This document shows, piece by piece, positions 25,110 to 34,228 of a stretch of DNA of 64,000 bases. How positions within the stretch are numbered: position 1 is the first letter of the stretch; each line of letters begins with the position of its first letter. Location: contig DASXFN010000033.1 of assembly GCA_036489565.1 (NCBI GenBank), forward strand, positions 43,487-107,486, read 5' to 3'. The stretch comes from JAICKN01 sp036489565. GTDB lineage: Bacteria; Acidobacteriota; Terriglobia; Terriglobales; Acidobacteriaceae. Under the pieces are notes generated by a model that made no database searches, had not been told where the DNA came from, and saw only the letters and a list, made by a program, of their open reading frames with translations. Made by a program: the position numbers and the translations under genes.

Positions 25110-25413
25110 CCTTCGGAAAAATGCGCGCGGGGGATGCCGCGTGGCATGGCCTCACAATTCCTCTCAATATCGAATATTGAAAAAGAAATATGGAAACATG
25201 CGTGCGTTGCACGCCATTCCCGATGATGACTGCAACGAAATGGTTGCAATTGTTTAAACCCGGGGGTAGTATCACTTTTGGACGCGGCATTTAGCGTTCG
25301 TTCTTGTCGTAGTGGTACCGCCCTTTCTTCCAATGTCAAGCAGGTCGTAGCCAACGTCTCTCCTCCCGGGTTGACGGATGGCATCGCGACCTCCAGGTTC
25401 GGAGTGACTCTAT
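25110..25413. other. Intergenic interval before the GvpF/L-family gene
   Basis: About 300 bases without a credible gene. TGCAAC/GTTGCA (25231-25248) forms a small hairpin followed by a short T-rich stretch. TTGCAA (25244-25249) and TAGTAT (25267-25272) with a 17-base spacer form a weak candidate promoter for the downstream gene. A GGAGTGA ribosome site precedes the ATG at 25414. Confidence 0.4.
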
Positions 25414-26160
25414 ATGGCGTGGTACGCTTACTGCATTACCGATCAGCAAATCCTCAACAATGGAATCCGTTCCCGGCGCCCAGCCCTGCTGGAAGGCGTT
25501 CAGGGTGTGAATGGCTGCGCGGTCTTCAGCTATCCCAGCGGAGAATTCGCGGTGGTGGTCAGCGAATTTGACGGAAATCGGGAAAAGCTTGAGCAGAAAG
25601 CTCTTTTGGAGCACGCCCGGGTGGTAAGCGTCTGCTTTCGCGCCGGCACAGTCCTTCCTTTCAAGCTGGGCACCATTTTTGAGAATGACGAGGCACTCCG
25701 GCAGGCGGTACGCACTAATCGCCGAGCTTTCGGACAAAGCGTCGCCAAGCTAAAAGGCAAGGCGGAGATGCACTTAAAGCTGCGGGTTCGCGATGGTTCG
25801 CTGCGCGAAGCCATGATTGACGTGAAATTACCCGACACCGTCGGCGGCGACTACCTGATTAAGTTGCGCGAGAAGGCTTCGCGGCAACGGGAGCGGCAGA
25901 CCAAGGCCCGCGCTCTTTCCGTGCAGGTCCATAAGCTCTTCAATCCACTGGAAGAAGAAATTAGCTGCAAGAAAATGGATTCGCAGGGAATGCTTATCGA
26001 TATCGCGCATTTGATTGACTCCAAATCCATCGAAAAATATCAGAACCGCTTCAGCAGTGCAGCCAAGCAATTAAAAAACTGCGAGTTGCTGATCAGCGGC
26101 CCATGGCCTCCGTATCACTTTTTGCCCGGAAAATTGCGCACGGTAGCTGGCAACTCCTAA
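25414..26160 (+). CDS. GvpF/GvpL-family protein (gas-vesicle-associated family), isolated
   Basis: 248 aa. The family pattern is visible as MAWYAYCITD at the start, VVVSEFDGNREKLEQ, the block VCFRAGTVLPFKLGTIFEND, then AEMHLKLRVRDGS and the closing CELLISGPWPPYHFLPG, which matches GvpF/L 'GPWPPYSF' ends. GvpF and GvpL are minor proteins needed to assemble gas vesicles. No gvpA, gvpN, gvpG or gvpK gene lies within the window, so the role here is unclear; a stand-alone member with another function is possible. A GGAGTGA ribosome site precedes the ATG by 7 bases. Family assignment fairly sure, function unknown. Confidence 0.82.
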   Translation: MAWYAYCITDQQILNNGIRSRRPALLEGVQGVNGCAVFSYPSGEFAVVVSEFDGNREKLEQKALLEHARVVSVCFRAGTVLPFKLGTIFENDEALRQAVRTNRRAFGQSVAKLKGKAEMHLKLRVRDGSLREAMIDVKLPDTVGGDYLIKLREKASRQRERQTKARALSVQVHKLFNPLEEEISCKKMDSQGMLIDIAHLIDSKSIEKYQNRFSSAAKQLKNCELLISGPWPPYHFLPGKLRTVAGNS

Positions 26161-26340
26161 TACTTTCCTTGCTGAACTGGGACGGCGAATTCTTCGTGTC
26201 CCCTCGTGCGCGCAGGTATGCGCTAATAAAATCTTCAGAACGAAGAACTAGCTATACGCGCGCCGCGTAACACTCGTTGGAAATCAAGCTAGGCGGGCTG
26301 CGGCTGGAGGGTGGTCAATTTGATGTCCAGCGGAAGACAA

Positions 26341-27777
26341 ATGCGTTATTTGGCGGTTGCCATATTCCTGGCGATGCTCACCAGCACCCTGCATTCGCAA
26401 ACGCAGACTCCCAATTTGTCTGATTATGTTGGCACCTACAGCGATCAATCGGGCGAAAAAGTGGAGATCGTGGCTGGCGACGAATTATTTGCAGTCGTCG
26501 ATGGAGCCAAGTACAAACTCCTCCCCGCGGGCGTGGACCAATTTACCAACGTTGTGGGGAAAAAGATCCCATTCCTCCGTGGCGCCAACGGAAAGGTGAC
26601 AGGCTACGAAGACTCAGGAAAGTTCCACCCTCGCGTTTCGTTGACCGTTACGGCAGAGTCGGCCGCGCTTGCCTTCCCCAGACCTAAAGGACAGGATTCT
26701 CCCGACGATTATCGTTATCAGATACCAGCCGATCTGCATGACGGCATCGCTGTCGGAGACATTGCCAAGTCAGACCTCGGTACGGCGACGGCAAACCAAA
26801 TCGTGCGCGCCATATTCAACGGAACCTATAAGGACGTGCATAGCGTTCTTCTCTACCAGCACGGAAAACTTGTAATGGAAGAGTACTTTTACGGCTACAA
26901 CATTGTGCGGCCACATCAGCTTCGGTCTGCGACGAAATCCGTGGTGAGCGCACTGGCCGGCATCGCTATTGATCATGGGGCGATCTCGGGTGTGAACGAG
27001 CGAGTACTGCCCGAAATGAAGTATGGAACTTACGCCAATCCCGATCCGCGCAAATCAACAATAACGCTCGGAAACTTCTTATCCATGAGTTCGGGTCTGG
27101 ACTGCAATGACCACAGTTCCACATCTCCCGGGAGAGAAACCGTTCTCGACGACACGCCCGATTGGGTGAAGGCAACGTTTGATCTGCCGATGATTAATAA
27201 TCCCGGTAGCAAGGCCTATTACTGCTCAGGTGGAGTCGCGGTCGTTGGACGATTGGTTGAAAACGCGGTGCATCTGAAGCTTCCTGAGTTCGCCCAGGCA
27301 AATCTCTTTGCACCGTTGGGAATTTTAAGTGCCGACTGGTTCTGGAACTACGACTTGACCAACGCCAACAAAGAATACGCACAAATCCACCTTCGCCCCC
27401 GCGACATGCTCAAGCTCGGTATGCTCTACGCGGATGGCGGTAGATGGCAGGGACGTCAGATCATCTCGTCATCCTGGGTGAAGGCATCACTCGCAGCGCA
27501 AAGCCAAGTGGACAATACAGATTATGGTTACTTCTGGTGGCGTCCATGGTTGAACGTCGAAACTCCTGAGGGGCCGCAGCACGTCACCATGAACGCTGCA
27601 CAAGGCAATGGCGGCCAGAAAATTTACCTCTTGCCGCAGTACGACTTTATCGCCGTTTTTACAGCCGGAGATTACAACTCCGAAGGCGCGCCCCCGAACA
27701 AAATCATGATAAAAATTATCCTGCCCGTTTTGATTGCAGCCCAAACAAACAGGGCCGATGGATCACGGCTGCAATGA
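26341..27777 (+). CDS. Secreted serine hydrolase of the beta-lactamase class C / 6-aminohexanoate-dimer hydrolase fold
   Basis: Start chosen at 26341 (MRYLAVAIFLAMLTSTLHSQ), which gives a signal peptide and a GGAAG site; GTG 26311 is an alternative. After about 130 residues of N-terminal beta domain comes the penicillin-binding fold: the nucleophile motif SATK in QLRSATKSVVSALAGIAID, the second motif Tyr-x-Ser in KAYYCSGGVAVVGRLVENAV, and a late GNGGQKIYLLPQYDFIAVF. The Y-C-S-G form resembles NylB-type esterases more than true beta-lactamases. Likely periplasmic or secreted; substrate unknown. No resistance context. Confidence 0.87.
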   Translation: MRYLAVAIFLAMLTSTLHSQTQTPNLSDYVGTYSDQSGEKVEIVAGDELFAVVDGAKYKLLPAGVDQFTNVVGKKIPFLRGANGKVTGYEDSGKFHPRVSLTVTAESAALAFPRPKGQDSPDDYRYQIPADLHDGIAVGDIAKSDLGTATANQIVRAIFNGTYKDVHSVLLYQHGKLVMEEYFYGYNIVRPHQLRSATKSVVSALAGIAIDHGAISGVNERVLPEMKYGTYANPDPRKSTITLGNFLSMSSGLDCNDHSSTSPGRETVLDDTPDWVKATFDLPMINNPGSKAYYCSGGVAVVGRLVENAVHLKLPEFAQANLFAPLGILSADWFWNYDLTNANKEYAQIHLRPRDMLKLGMLYADGGRWQGRQIISSSWVKASLAAQSQVDNTDYGYFWWRPWLNVETPEGPQHVTMNAAQGNGGQKIYLLPQYDFIAVFTAGDYNSEGAPPNKIMIKIILPVLIAAQTNRADGSRLQ

Positions 27778-28173
27778 TGTGTCCGCGACGGCAATGATGT
27801 GCAACTAATTTCGTATTTCCCGGCGGCACAGCTTCTGTGCGCGCATTCTGTTGAATTGATTACTCTACCGTTATCAAACGTTTACGGGGTTTGTGCGGGC
27901 CCAGGATCTACTGACAAGTTGGCGGGGAAAGTGCATTTCGTACAGGCACTGAAAGAGGCCGTAAGAAGATATGATTCACCTCTTCTCTATTGTTGATGCC
28001 GCCGATTCGCCGTAGAAAGCTAACGGCACCCAAGCAATACCTTTCCTAAATTTCTCACCAATTGCCTCTTGCTAAGGACCCTGAAAAACGGGGTCCTTTT
28101 TTTTGATAGCATATGCATTTTCAAATCCCACTCTTGAAGGATCCTTTACACTGAAAATTAGCAAGCTTCAGCC
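27778..28173. other. Intergenic interval with a terminator
   Basis: About 400 bases between the hydrolase gene and the second M28 peptidase. A 65-codon frame at 27799-27996 has no ribosome site or family resemblance and is not called. The interval's only clear element is the terminator at 28075-28104. The last 70 bases presumably hold the promoter of the peptidase gene. Confidence 0.5.
28075..28104 (+). terminator. Rho-independent terminator
   Basis: AGGACCC (28075-28081) pairs with GGGTCCT (28091-28097) and is followed by an uninterrupted run of eight T (28097-28104). It lies about 300 bases after the serine hydrolase stop, so either that transcript has a long 3' region or an unannotated short RNA ends here. 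Confidence 0.92.
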
Positions 28174-29643
28174 ATGTACAAAGTAAAGTTCTATCTCCCT
28201 CTCGTCTTTGTTCTTTTCCTGATGGTCTCCATCATCGCGGCGAACGCTCAGAATTCAACCGCTTCGCCATCCGAGTACGAAGAACAACTCAACCATGCCG
28301 CTGCGCCCGCATATTCTGAGCAGCTGACGAACCAGCTCGTCGCCTTGCGGGACGCCGCTCTAAACGACAGCTACGCTTACGAGCAAGTAAAGTATTTGAC
28401 GGAAAATATCGGCGCGCGGCCGGAAGGCTCCGCTCAAGCGCAGGCCGCGGTGGAGTATGTGGCCGATCAATTACGCAAGTTAGGCTTGAACGTTCATCTG
28501 GAACCAGTGATGGTTCCACGCTGGACGCGCGGACAAGATGCGGCCGAACTCGTCGAATATCCCGGCCACACTTACGGTACAAGTCAGCGGATTGTTCTTC
28601 TTGCCCTCAGCGGAAACGCCCCGACATCGTCTGAAGGGATCACGGCGAATGTGGTGGTAGTGAATGATTTTCAGGAGTTGGAAGAGCTGGGGCGCGACAA
28701 GGTCTCCGGAAAAATCGTTTTGTATAACGTCCGTTTTGATCGCGCGAAAGCCGCCAACGGACTTGCCGATGACGCCTATGATGAAGCAGTCCTCTATCGC
28801 GGGCTGGGCGCCAGGCGTGCGCAGGATCTTGGGGCGGTTGCCTCACTGGTGCGCTCGGTGGGAAACGCGGATTACCGGATAGCTCATGCCGGTTGGAGCG
28901 CGCCGGCAGACATTCCCGCTGGGGCGGTCACCAGTGAAGACGCCGACTTGATTGCCGATCTCGCCGCTGAAGGTCCGGTGCGCATGCACCTGGTTTTGAC
29001 CTCCCGAGTGAGCGCGCCCGTGCAAAGCTATAACGTTGTAGGCGACATCAAAGGAAGCGAGCATCCGGAACAGGTCGTGGTCGTTTCCGGCCATCTTGAC
29101 TCCTGGGACCCGGGAACGGGTGCGATTGACGATGCCGCGGGAGTGGCCGTGGCCATGGAGGCGGCGCAGCTTGTTCAGCAACTGCACCTGCATCCCAAGC
29201 GGACGCTCCGCGTAATTGCCTGGATGGATGAAGAAAATGGCGGCACCGGGCACAATACCTACGCCAAAGCCCACGCCGCAGATTTTACGAACTACGCCGG
29301 GGCCATTGAAAGCGACCTTGGCGCCGACCATCCGCTGGGGTTCGTGGCGAAGATTAACCCGAAAGCTCTGCCCTTGCTGCAACCCGTGCAAGACATTCTC
29401 GGCAAGTTTGGCGCTAACCTGATTAAGATGAACGACGACACTGGCGCGGACATCGAGCCGATGTCGAAGGCGGGCGTGCCGGCGTTTGGCATCATGCAGG
29501 ATGCGCGTACCTACTTCAACTATCATCACACTGCCGCTGATACCCTGGACAAAATCGCGCCGCGATTGCTACAGGAAAATGCCGCGGCCATGACTGTGAT
29601 GGGATTCGCGCTTGCGGACATGCCTAATATGCTGCCGCGATAG
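28174..29643 (+). CDS. Secreted M28-family zinc peptidase (carboxypeptidase Q-like)
   Basis: 489 aa with a signal peptide (KFYLPLVFVLFLMVSIIAAN-AQ). Metal ligands are visible in VVVSGHLDSWDPGTGAIDDA (His, Asp), VIAWMDEENGGTGHNTYAKA (Glu-Glu), AIESDLGADHPLGF (Asp) and YFNYHHTAADTLDKI (His). A protease-associated-like segment precedes the catalytic part (GITANVVVVNDFQELEELG). The layout resembles plasma glutamate carboxypeptidase-type M28 enzymes that cleave dipeptides. It differs clearly from the M28 protein at 18.8 kb in length and motifs. Confidence 0.9.
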   Translation: MYKVKFYLPLVFVLFLMVSIIAANAQNSTASPSEYEEQLNHAAAPAYSEQLTNQLVALRDAALNDSYAYEQVKYLTENIGARPEGSAQAQAAVEYVADQLRKLGLNVHLEPVMVPRWTRGQDAAELVEYPGHTYGTSQRIVLLALSGNAPTSSEGITANVVVVNDFQELEELGRDKVSGKIVLYNVRFDRAKAANGLADDAYDEAVLYRGLGARRAQDLGAVASLVRSVGNADYRIAHAGWSAPADIPAGAVTSEDADLIADLAAEGPVRMHLVLTSRVSAPVQSYNVVGDIKGSEHPEQVVVVSGHLDSWDPGTGAIDDAAGVAVAMEAAQLVQQLHLHPKRTLRVIAWMDEENGGTGHNTYAKAHAADFTNYAGAIESDLGADHPLGFVAKINPKALPLLQPVQDILGKFGANLIKMNDDTGADIEPMSKAGVPAFGIMQDARTYFNYHHTAADTLDKIAPRLLQENAAAMTVMGFALADMPNMLPR

Positions 29644-29812
29644 CAGGGAAGTCATTCATTCCACAATCACGGACGTTCAATCCCGCAAACAGCTTAATTT
29701 TTCCCAATCGCGAATCCTCTTCCTCAGTTGACGCATCTGAATTTGAACGCATATGATGTGCGTTTTAGTTAAGGGCTTTTCAGCAAGAGGGCCCTTCAGG
29801 TAGCGAACTCGT

Positions 29813-30181
29813 ATGGACAAGAAAAAACTGGACTACTTCAGGAAGAGACTGGAAACGCGGCAGCACGAGTTGCACCGCATTGTGGTGCGCACCGAGCAGG
29901 ATGGCCGCACTGTGGATGAGGACTCGGCTCAGGACGTCGCCGACCGCGCCGCCAGTTCTTACACCAAGGAATTTCTCTTTTCGCAGAGCAACAATGACCG
30001 CCAGTTATTGCAAATGGTAGAGGTCGCACTGGGACGGATCCGCGAAGGCGCATTCGGCGAGTGCATTTCCTGCGGGAAAGAGATCAACGCCAAACGTCTG
30101 GAAGCCGTGCCGTGGACGCGCCATTGTATTGAGTGCCAGGAAAAACTGGAGCAGGGCTTACTGGAAGAAACCTCGAAGTAA
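29813..30181 (+). CDS. DksA/TraR-family zinc-finger protein
   Basis: 122 aa: an N-terminal coiled-coil (KLDYFRKRLETRQHELHRIV) with conserved acidic tip-like DSAQDVADRAASSYTKEFLF, then a C4 zinc finger C-x2-C-x17-C-x2-C (CISCGKEINAKRL...HCIECQ). DksA-type proteins insert into the RNA polymerase secondary channel and modulate rRNA and stress promoters with ppGpp. At this length it is closer to the shorter DksA-like/YocK proteins than to E. coli DksA (151 aa). Monocistronic, and convergent with ilvE across a strong palindrome. Confidence 0.9.
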   Translation: MDKKKLDYFRKRLETRQHELHRIVVRTEQDGRTVDEDSAQDVADRAASSYTKEFLFSQSNNDRQLLQMVEVALGRIREGAFGECISCGKEINAKRLEAVPWTRHCIECQEKLEQGLLEETSK

Positions 30182-30268
30182 CGTTCTCGAACAAACGATC
30201 TCAAGCAATTCCTGCTGAGATTGTTTCTATCATGAATGGATAGCGTGAATTGCGCGATTATGCTGGAT

Positions 30269-30299
30269 TGCAGCGCCGGATTTAAAATCCGGCGCTGCA
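30269..30299. terminator. Bidirectional palindrome between dksA-like and ilvE genes
   Basis: TGCAGCGCCGGATTT (30269-30283) is the reverse complement of 30285-30299, giving a very stable hairpin around a short AT centre. It lies between two convergent genes (stops at 30181 and 30314) and probably serves both as a terminator, though flanking T-runs are short. A weaker ATCTCA/TGAGAT hairpin precedes it near 30199-30221. Confidence 0.65.
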
Positions 30300-30313
30300 C
30301 ATTTCTGCTTCGC

Positions 30314-31258
30314 CTAAACGCCTACTGGCTGCTTGCTCCGCACCGGGACTGGAGTGAGCCAGCCGAAGCGGTCTGGTTTTTCTCCGCGTACGATTGAGAA
30401 AAATTCTTTCTGCACTTTTTGGGTGATGGGGCCGAGCTCGCCCTTGCCAACTTTGATTTTGTCCACGGAGCGCACGGGCGTAACTTCCGCCGCGGTTCCC
30501 GTGAAGAAAACTTCATCGGCAATGTACAGCATTTCGCGGGGAATGCCCGATTCAACCACCGGGATTCCGATATCGCGGGCAATTTTCAGCACGGCGTCGC
30601 GGGTAATTCCAGGAAGCACGGAGTTGCCGAGCGGCGCGGTCTGCAGAACGCCGTTACGCACCACGAAAACATTTTCTCCCGAGCCTTCGCTGACATATCC
30701 ATTGGAATCGAGCGCAATCCCTTCACTATAGCCGTTGGCATTGGCTTCCATGCGGATGAGCTGCGAGTTCATGTAATTCGCGCCGGCTTTCGCCATGGCG
30801 GGAAGCGTGTTGGGGGCCAGGCGCGTCCACGAGGAGATGCACACGTCCACGCCGCTGTCATCGCCCGCCAAATATTTTCCCCAGGGATAATTGATCATGT
30901 ACACCTCGACCGGGCAATGGATCGGGGTGACGCCGGCATCGCCATAGCCGCGAAACACAATGGGGCGGATGTAACAGGGCCACGTTCCGTTGGCCGCAAT
31001 CAACTCGACCATCGCGGAAACCAACTCTTCTAAACCGTAATTCACATCCATGCGATAAATTTTGGCTGAGTCGAGAAGGCGCTGCATGTGCTCTTTGGCG
31101 CGGAAGATCGCCGGGCCGCTGGGAAGTTCGTAGCAACGCACGCCTTCAAATACCGACGAGCCGTAATGCACGACGTGCGACATCACGTGGATGTTCGCAT
31201 CGTCCCATCGAATGAATTTTCCGTTGTGCCAGATTTTTTCCGTCTTTTGCAGCGCCAT
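30314..31258 (-). CDS. ilvE: Branched-chain amino acid aminotransferase
   Basis: PLP enzyme for the last step of valine, leucine and isoleucine synthesis. The sequence opens KIWHNGKFIRWDDANIHVMS, and shows HYGSSVFEGVRCYELPSGPA, the PLP lysine in MAKAGANYMNSQLIRMEA, the cofactor block GYVSEGSGENVFVVRNGVLQ and GITRDAVLKIARDIGIPVVE. Length 314 aa is right for the class IV IlvE. No other ilv or leu gene is nearby. Confidence 0.95.
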   Translation of the reverse strand: MALQKTEKIWHNGKFIRWDDANIHVMSHVVHYGSSVFEGVRCYELPSGPAIFRAKEHMQRLLDSAKIYRMDVNYGLEELVSAMVELIAANGTWPCYIRPIVFRGYGDAGVTPIHCPVEVYMINYPWGKYLAGDDSGVDVCISSWTRLAPNTLPAMAKAGANYMNSQLIRMEANANGYSEGIALDSNGYVSEGSGENVFVVRNGVLQTAPLGNSVLPGITRDAVLKIARDIGIPVVESGIPREMLYIADEVFFTGTAAEVTPVRSVDKIKVGKGELGPITQKVQKEFFSIVRGEKPDRFGWLTPVPVRSKQPVGV

Positions 31259-31467
31259 GAAGTGCTCCTAACCGCTCATGATCCAAATGAGAACTGTTTC
31301 GATTATAACCTTGCCGCGCGCGTAAACATGCAGGTTAGCGCGCATGCAAACCGACCGGTTGGGAGGATGATTTCACGAAATGCGTGCAAGACTCCAACGG
31401 AAAAAATCAATGTGGCCAAGCGCAAATGGAGATGATTGCGACTGCGCGCGGCGGGTACACTGGTGCC

Positions 31468-31965
31468 ATGAATAGCGAAACTGGAAGACTTTTTCTCGAT
31501 TACTCCGTCCGCAAGCTTACGCAGATGACGGGAAATGTTGAATCGTGCCTAAGCCATCTGAATGACGAGCAAGTATGGCGACGGAATGCGGCGCATGAAA
31601 ATACCATTGGCAATCTGGTGGTGCATCTTTGCGGAAACATGCGGCAGTGGATTATGCACGGCGTGGGCGGGCAGCCTGATGTCCGCACCCGTGCCGCGGA
31701 ATTTTCCGCCAGCGAAGGTCTTACCGTGAAGCAATTGTCGGATCTATTCCGCAAGACGGTGGAAGAGGCAAAGGGCGTGATTGCTTCTCTGCCACCTGAA
31801 AAACTGCTCGACCGAACCGACCCGCAGAAGATGGGAGAAGTTTTCGTGCTTGATGCGATCTATCAGGTCGTGGGCCATGTGCAGCAGCATGTAGGGCAGA
31901 TTATTTTGCTGACTAAGCAGTTGGCCGCGAAGGACCTGGATTTGACGATTCCCAGGCCGCGGTAG
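31468..31965 (+). CDS. DinB-like (DUF1572) family protein
   Basis: Four-helix-bundle protein of the DinB superfamily, usually a metal-binding, thiol-dependent transferase-like fold. The metal-type histidines are visible in IGNLVVHLCGNMRQW and VVGHVQQHVGQIILLTKQL, and a conserved FLDYSVRKLTQMTGNVESCL opens the bundle. Start taken at 31468 (MNSETGRLFLDYS, 165 aa); ATG 31426 is possible. The function of this subgroup is not established. It stands alone between ilvE and pgsA on the opposite strand. Confidence 0.85.
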   Translation: MNSETGRLFLDYSVRKLTQMTGNVESCLSHLNDEQVWRRNAAHENTIGNLVVHLCGNMRQWIMHGVGGQPDVRTRAAEFSASEGLTVKQLSDLFRKTVEEAKGVIASLPPEKLLDRTDPQKMGEVFVLDAIYQVVGHVQQHVGQIILLTKQLAAKDLDLTIPRPR

Positions 31966-32029
31966 GCAATGTCGAATTGCGGCAGATTCAATTGCATGAA
32001 GTTTTTGCCGCTAAGTTTTCAGACCATTT

Positions 32030-32617
32030 CTAAGCTGGCGAAGCGGACTTCGGCGCGGTTGTGTGCAGCGCACGCAGTCTTTGCCCTACTATGAACACGT
32101 AATGGACGCCGGAAATAACTGTGAAGGCAAGCACCGCATGCAGGAAGGTAAATTCCGTGACCCAAACGGCGCGCGTGTGGTGAATTTGAAATAGCATCAC
32201 GAAAAAAACTGCCGCTACCTGCGCGAAGGTGTTGGCTTTGCCGAAAATGCTGGGGCTGAAATCACGTAGACCGGCAATCGCATATAAAACAGCGCTGGCG
32301 AGAAGAATGGAAGCGTCGCGGCTAAAGACGAACACGGTATATTTCCACGGAATTTTGTGCAGAATGGAGAGCACAAGAAAAACCGTGCTGAGAAGAAGTT
32401 TATCGGCGATCGGATCAAGATATTGACCGAGCGTGGTTTGCTGGTGCAGCGTGCGCGCCAGCAGGCCGTCCAGCCCATCGCTGCATCCGGCAAGCACAAA
32501 TAGGATCAGCGCCCAGTTGTAGTGTCCCGCGACCAGGTGGATGACGATGAAGGGCAGAAAAACCATCCGCAACAAGGTCAGTTGGTTGGGCGCGGTAAGA
32601 ATTCGTGACGTGGTCAC
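32030..32617 (-). CDS. pgsA: CDP-diacylglycerol-glycerol-3-phosphate 3-phosphatidyltransferase
   Basis: Inner-membrane enzyme that makes phosphatidylglycerophosphate, the precursor of phosphatidylglycerol and cardiolipin. The CDP-alcohol phosphotransferase motif D-G-x2-A-R-x8-G-x3-D-x3-D is complete in SDGLDGLLARTLHQQTTLGQ followed by YLDPIADKLL. Multiple hydrophobic segments follow. The GTG start overlaps the stop of the gene upstream (GTGA), indicating coupling. Within this superfamily other head groups are possible, but PgsA is the most common for this length (195 aa). Confidence 0.85.
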   Translation of the reverse strand: MTTSRILTAPNQLTLLRMVFLPFIVIHLVAGHYNWALILFVLAGCSDGLDGLLARTLHQQTTLGQYLDPIADKLLLSTVFLVLSILHKIPWKYTVFVFSRDASILLASAVLYAIAGLRDFSPSIFGKANTFAQVAAVFFVMLFQIHHTRAVWVTEFTFLHAVLAFTVISGVHYVFIVGQRLRALHTTAPKSASPA

Positions 32618-32934
32618 TCGCGCGCCTCGCCGGGAACCGCGGGAGCCATTCCATGAACGATCAGCACGTCCGCCGGCGCCAGACCTGTCTTGCTGGTGAA
32701 GCGCTGCGAGAGCGAGGGAATACTGCCATCCGGCAAGTCGAGTTCGATGCGCTCTACACGATGCATGGGGAAGAAGATAACACTGGCGGTAAATGGTTCC
32801 TCTTCTTTCACCATGCGAACCAAGTCTTCGAACGATGAGATCTCAACGCCGCAAAGGCTCAGTCCTTCGGGAGCCAGAGAAAGGACGGCTCCCCAGAATT
32901 TTTCGCGGGGATTGCCAAGCGTCGCCACGACCAT
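32614..32934 (-). CDS. Hypothetical protein coupled to pgsA
   Basis: About 106 aa if started at 32934 (MVVATLGNPREKFWGAVLSL); the frame is open to 33048, but the extra residues look non-coding. The product is predicted soluble, with a beta-rich pattern (FWGAVLSLAPEGLSLCGVEI, FTASVIFFPMHRVERIELDL) that could be a small Sm- or PilZ-like barrel; I do not recognise the family. Its stop overlaps the pgsA start by 4 bases, so the two are translated together and may be functionally linked to the membrane or lipids. Confidence 0.7.
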   Translation of the reverse strand: MVVATLGNPREKFWGAVLSLAPEGLSLCGVEISSFEDLVRMVKEEEPFTASVIFFPMHRVERIELDLPDGSIPSLSQRFTSKTGLAPADVLIVHGMAPAVPGEARE

Positions 32935-33182
32935 GGTTCCGGAGTGAAAAGGAACAGACGGCCCAGTAACCCGGGCTCCAGCCTGAGAATTTCCCTGCAT
33001 GCAAAGATTGTCGCCGTGGAGCGCTTCCTTTGCAAGCGCATGCAGCAAAGTGTCAGGCGAAACGCGGTAAAAGACGAGTGAAATACGATCAGTGTTAAGC
33101 TAGGCATGGGAACGGGAACATGGCTCGCGAGCTGAATGTGCGTGTGATCCTGTGACCGGAATTTTGCAAACGGAGGGCTTTC

Positions 33183-34085
33183 ATGTCTATTCGACCGGTG
33201 AAGCGCCTGATCGAATCCAAGCCTACTCTGGAAGGCGCGGGCGTGCATTTGCGTCGCGCGTTTGGCTTCGGCAATACGAATGATTTTGATCCTTTCCTGC
33301 TGCTCGATGATTTTCGTAACGATGTGCCAGAAGACTACCTCGCGGGTTTTCCCTGGCATCCGCACCGGGGAATTGAGACCATCACTTACGTGCTCGCCGG
33401 GACAGTAGAACATGGCGACAGCATGGGAAATCGCGGCGTCATCTCCAGCGGCGATGTGCAGTGGATGACCGCGGGCAGCGGAATTATTCATCAGGAGATG
33501 CCCAAGGGCGACCACGTGGGTCGCATGCATGGCTTTCAACTGTGGGCGAACCTTCCTTCCGCGCTCAAAATGACGCCGCCGCGTTATCAGGAAGTGAAGA
33601 CCCTCGATATTCCGGAGATTACCGATGACGACGGCACGCACGTGCGCGTGGTCTGCGGAAACTTCTGGGGGAAAGCGGGTCCGGTGGATGGAATTGCCAC
33701 TGACCCAATTTATATAGATGTGTCGGTGCCTCCGGGCAAAAGAAAGTCATTGCCTGTGGATACCCGGCGCCATGCCTTCGCTTACGTTTTCGCGGGTTCA
33801 GGAAAGTTCTGCAACGCGTCGGGGCCGCTGGCCGTGCCGACGGAAGGTGTTAAATGGCTGGACACCGCGCCTCCGACCGAAGCCGACAACCGCTCTTTGG
33901 TCCTTTTCGACGGCGGCGACGAAGTCGTGGTGCAGGCGGGCGACGAGGGGATCCGGTTCCTTCTCGTCTCAGGCAAACCCCTGCAAGAGCCTGTGGCCTG
34001 GTACGGACCAATTGTGATGAACACGCAGGAACAATTGCGAAATGCGTTCACGGAGCTGGAGAAGGGGACCTTTCTGAAAAAATGA
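33183..34085 (+). CDS. Pirin family protein
   Basis: Two-cupin iron protein. The N-terminal cupin carries the metal-site pattern in FPWHPHRGIETITYVLAGTV and EHGDSMGNRGVISSGDVQWM, then the AGSGIIHQEMPKGDH block; the C-terminal cupin includes RHAFAYVFAGSGKF. Some pirins act as quercetin dioxygenases and others bind enzymes or regulators, so the role is open. AACGGAGGG lies just upstream of the ATG. A second pirin of the shorter YhhW-like kind lies at 46.9 kb. Confidence 0.92.
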   Translation: MSIRPVKRLIESKPTLEGAGVHLRRAFGFGNTNDFDPFLLLDDFRNDVPEDYLAGFPWHPHRGIETITYVLAGTVEHGDSMGNRGVISSGDVQWMTAGSGIIHQEMPKGDHVGRMHGFQLWANLPSALKMTPPRYQEVKTLDIPEITDDDGTHVRVVCGNFWGKAGPVDGIATDPIYIDVSVPPGKRKSLPVDTRRHAFAYVFAGSGKFCNASGPLAVPTEGVKWLDTAPPTEADNRSLVLFDGGDEVVVQAGDEGIRFLLVSGKPLQEPVAWYGPIVMNTQEQLRNAFTELEKGTFLKK

Positions 34086-34228
34086 GAATTAAACTCGCGG
34101 AATTCAGCTGAAATAATGATGAAGATGTGCTCTACGCAGGCCGCGTGATTCGAGGGCTAGATGCGAAGTTCTCCGGGGATCGTTATAATAGTGAAACCGC
34201 GATTTACTGTCTGCTTTTTAGTTTCCAT

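Noticed and set aside
25278..25571. 97-codon frame overlapping the GvpF/L gene start
   Set aside because: It overlaps the GvpF/L gene in another frame, and the GvpF/L frame shows real family blocks.
26341..27777. True antibiotic beta-lactamase
   Set aside because: The motif Y-C-S-G and the long N-terminal domain favour an esterase/NylB-like hydrolase; there is no resistance context such as ampR.
27799..27996. 65-codon frame (plus) after the serine hydrolase
   Set aside because: No ribosome site and unconvincing composition; followed by no coupled gene. The interval is better read as noncoding with a terminator.
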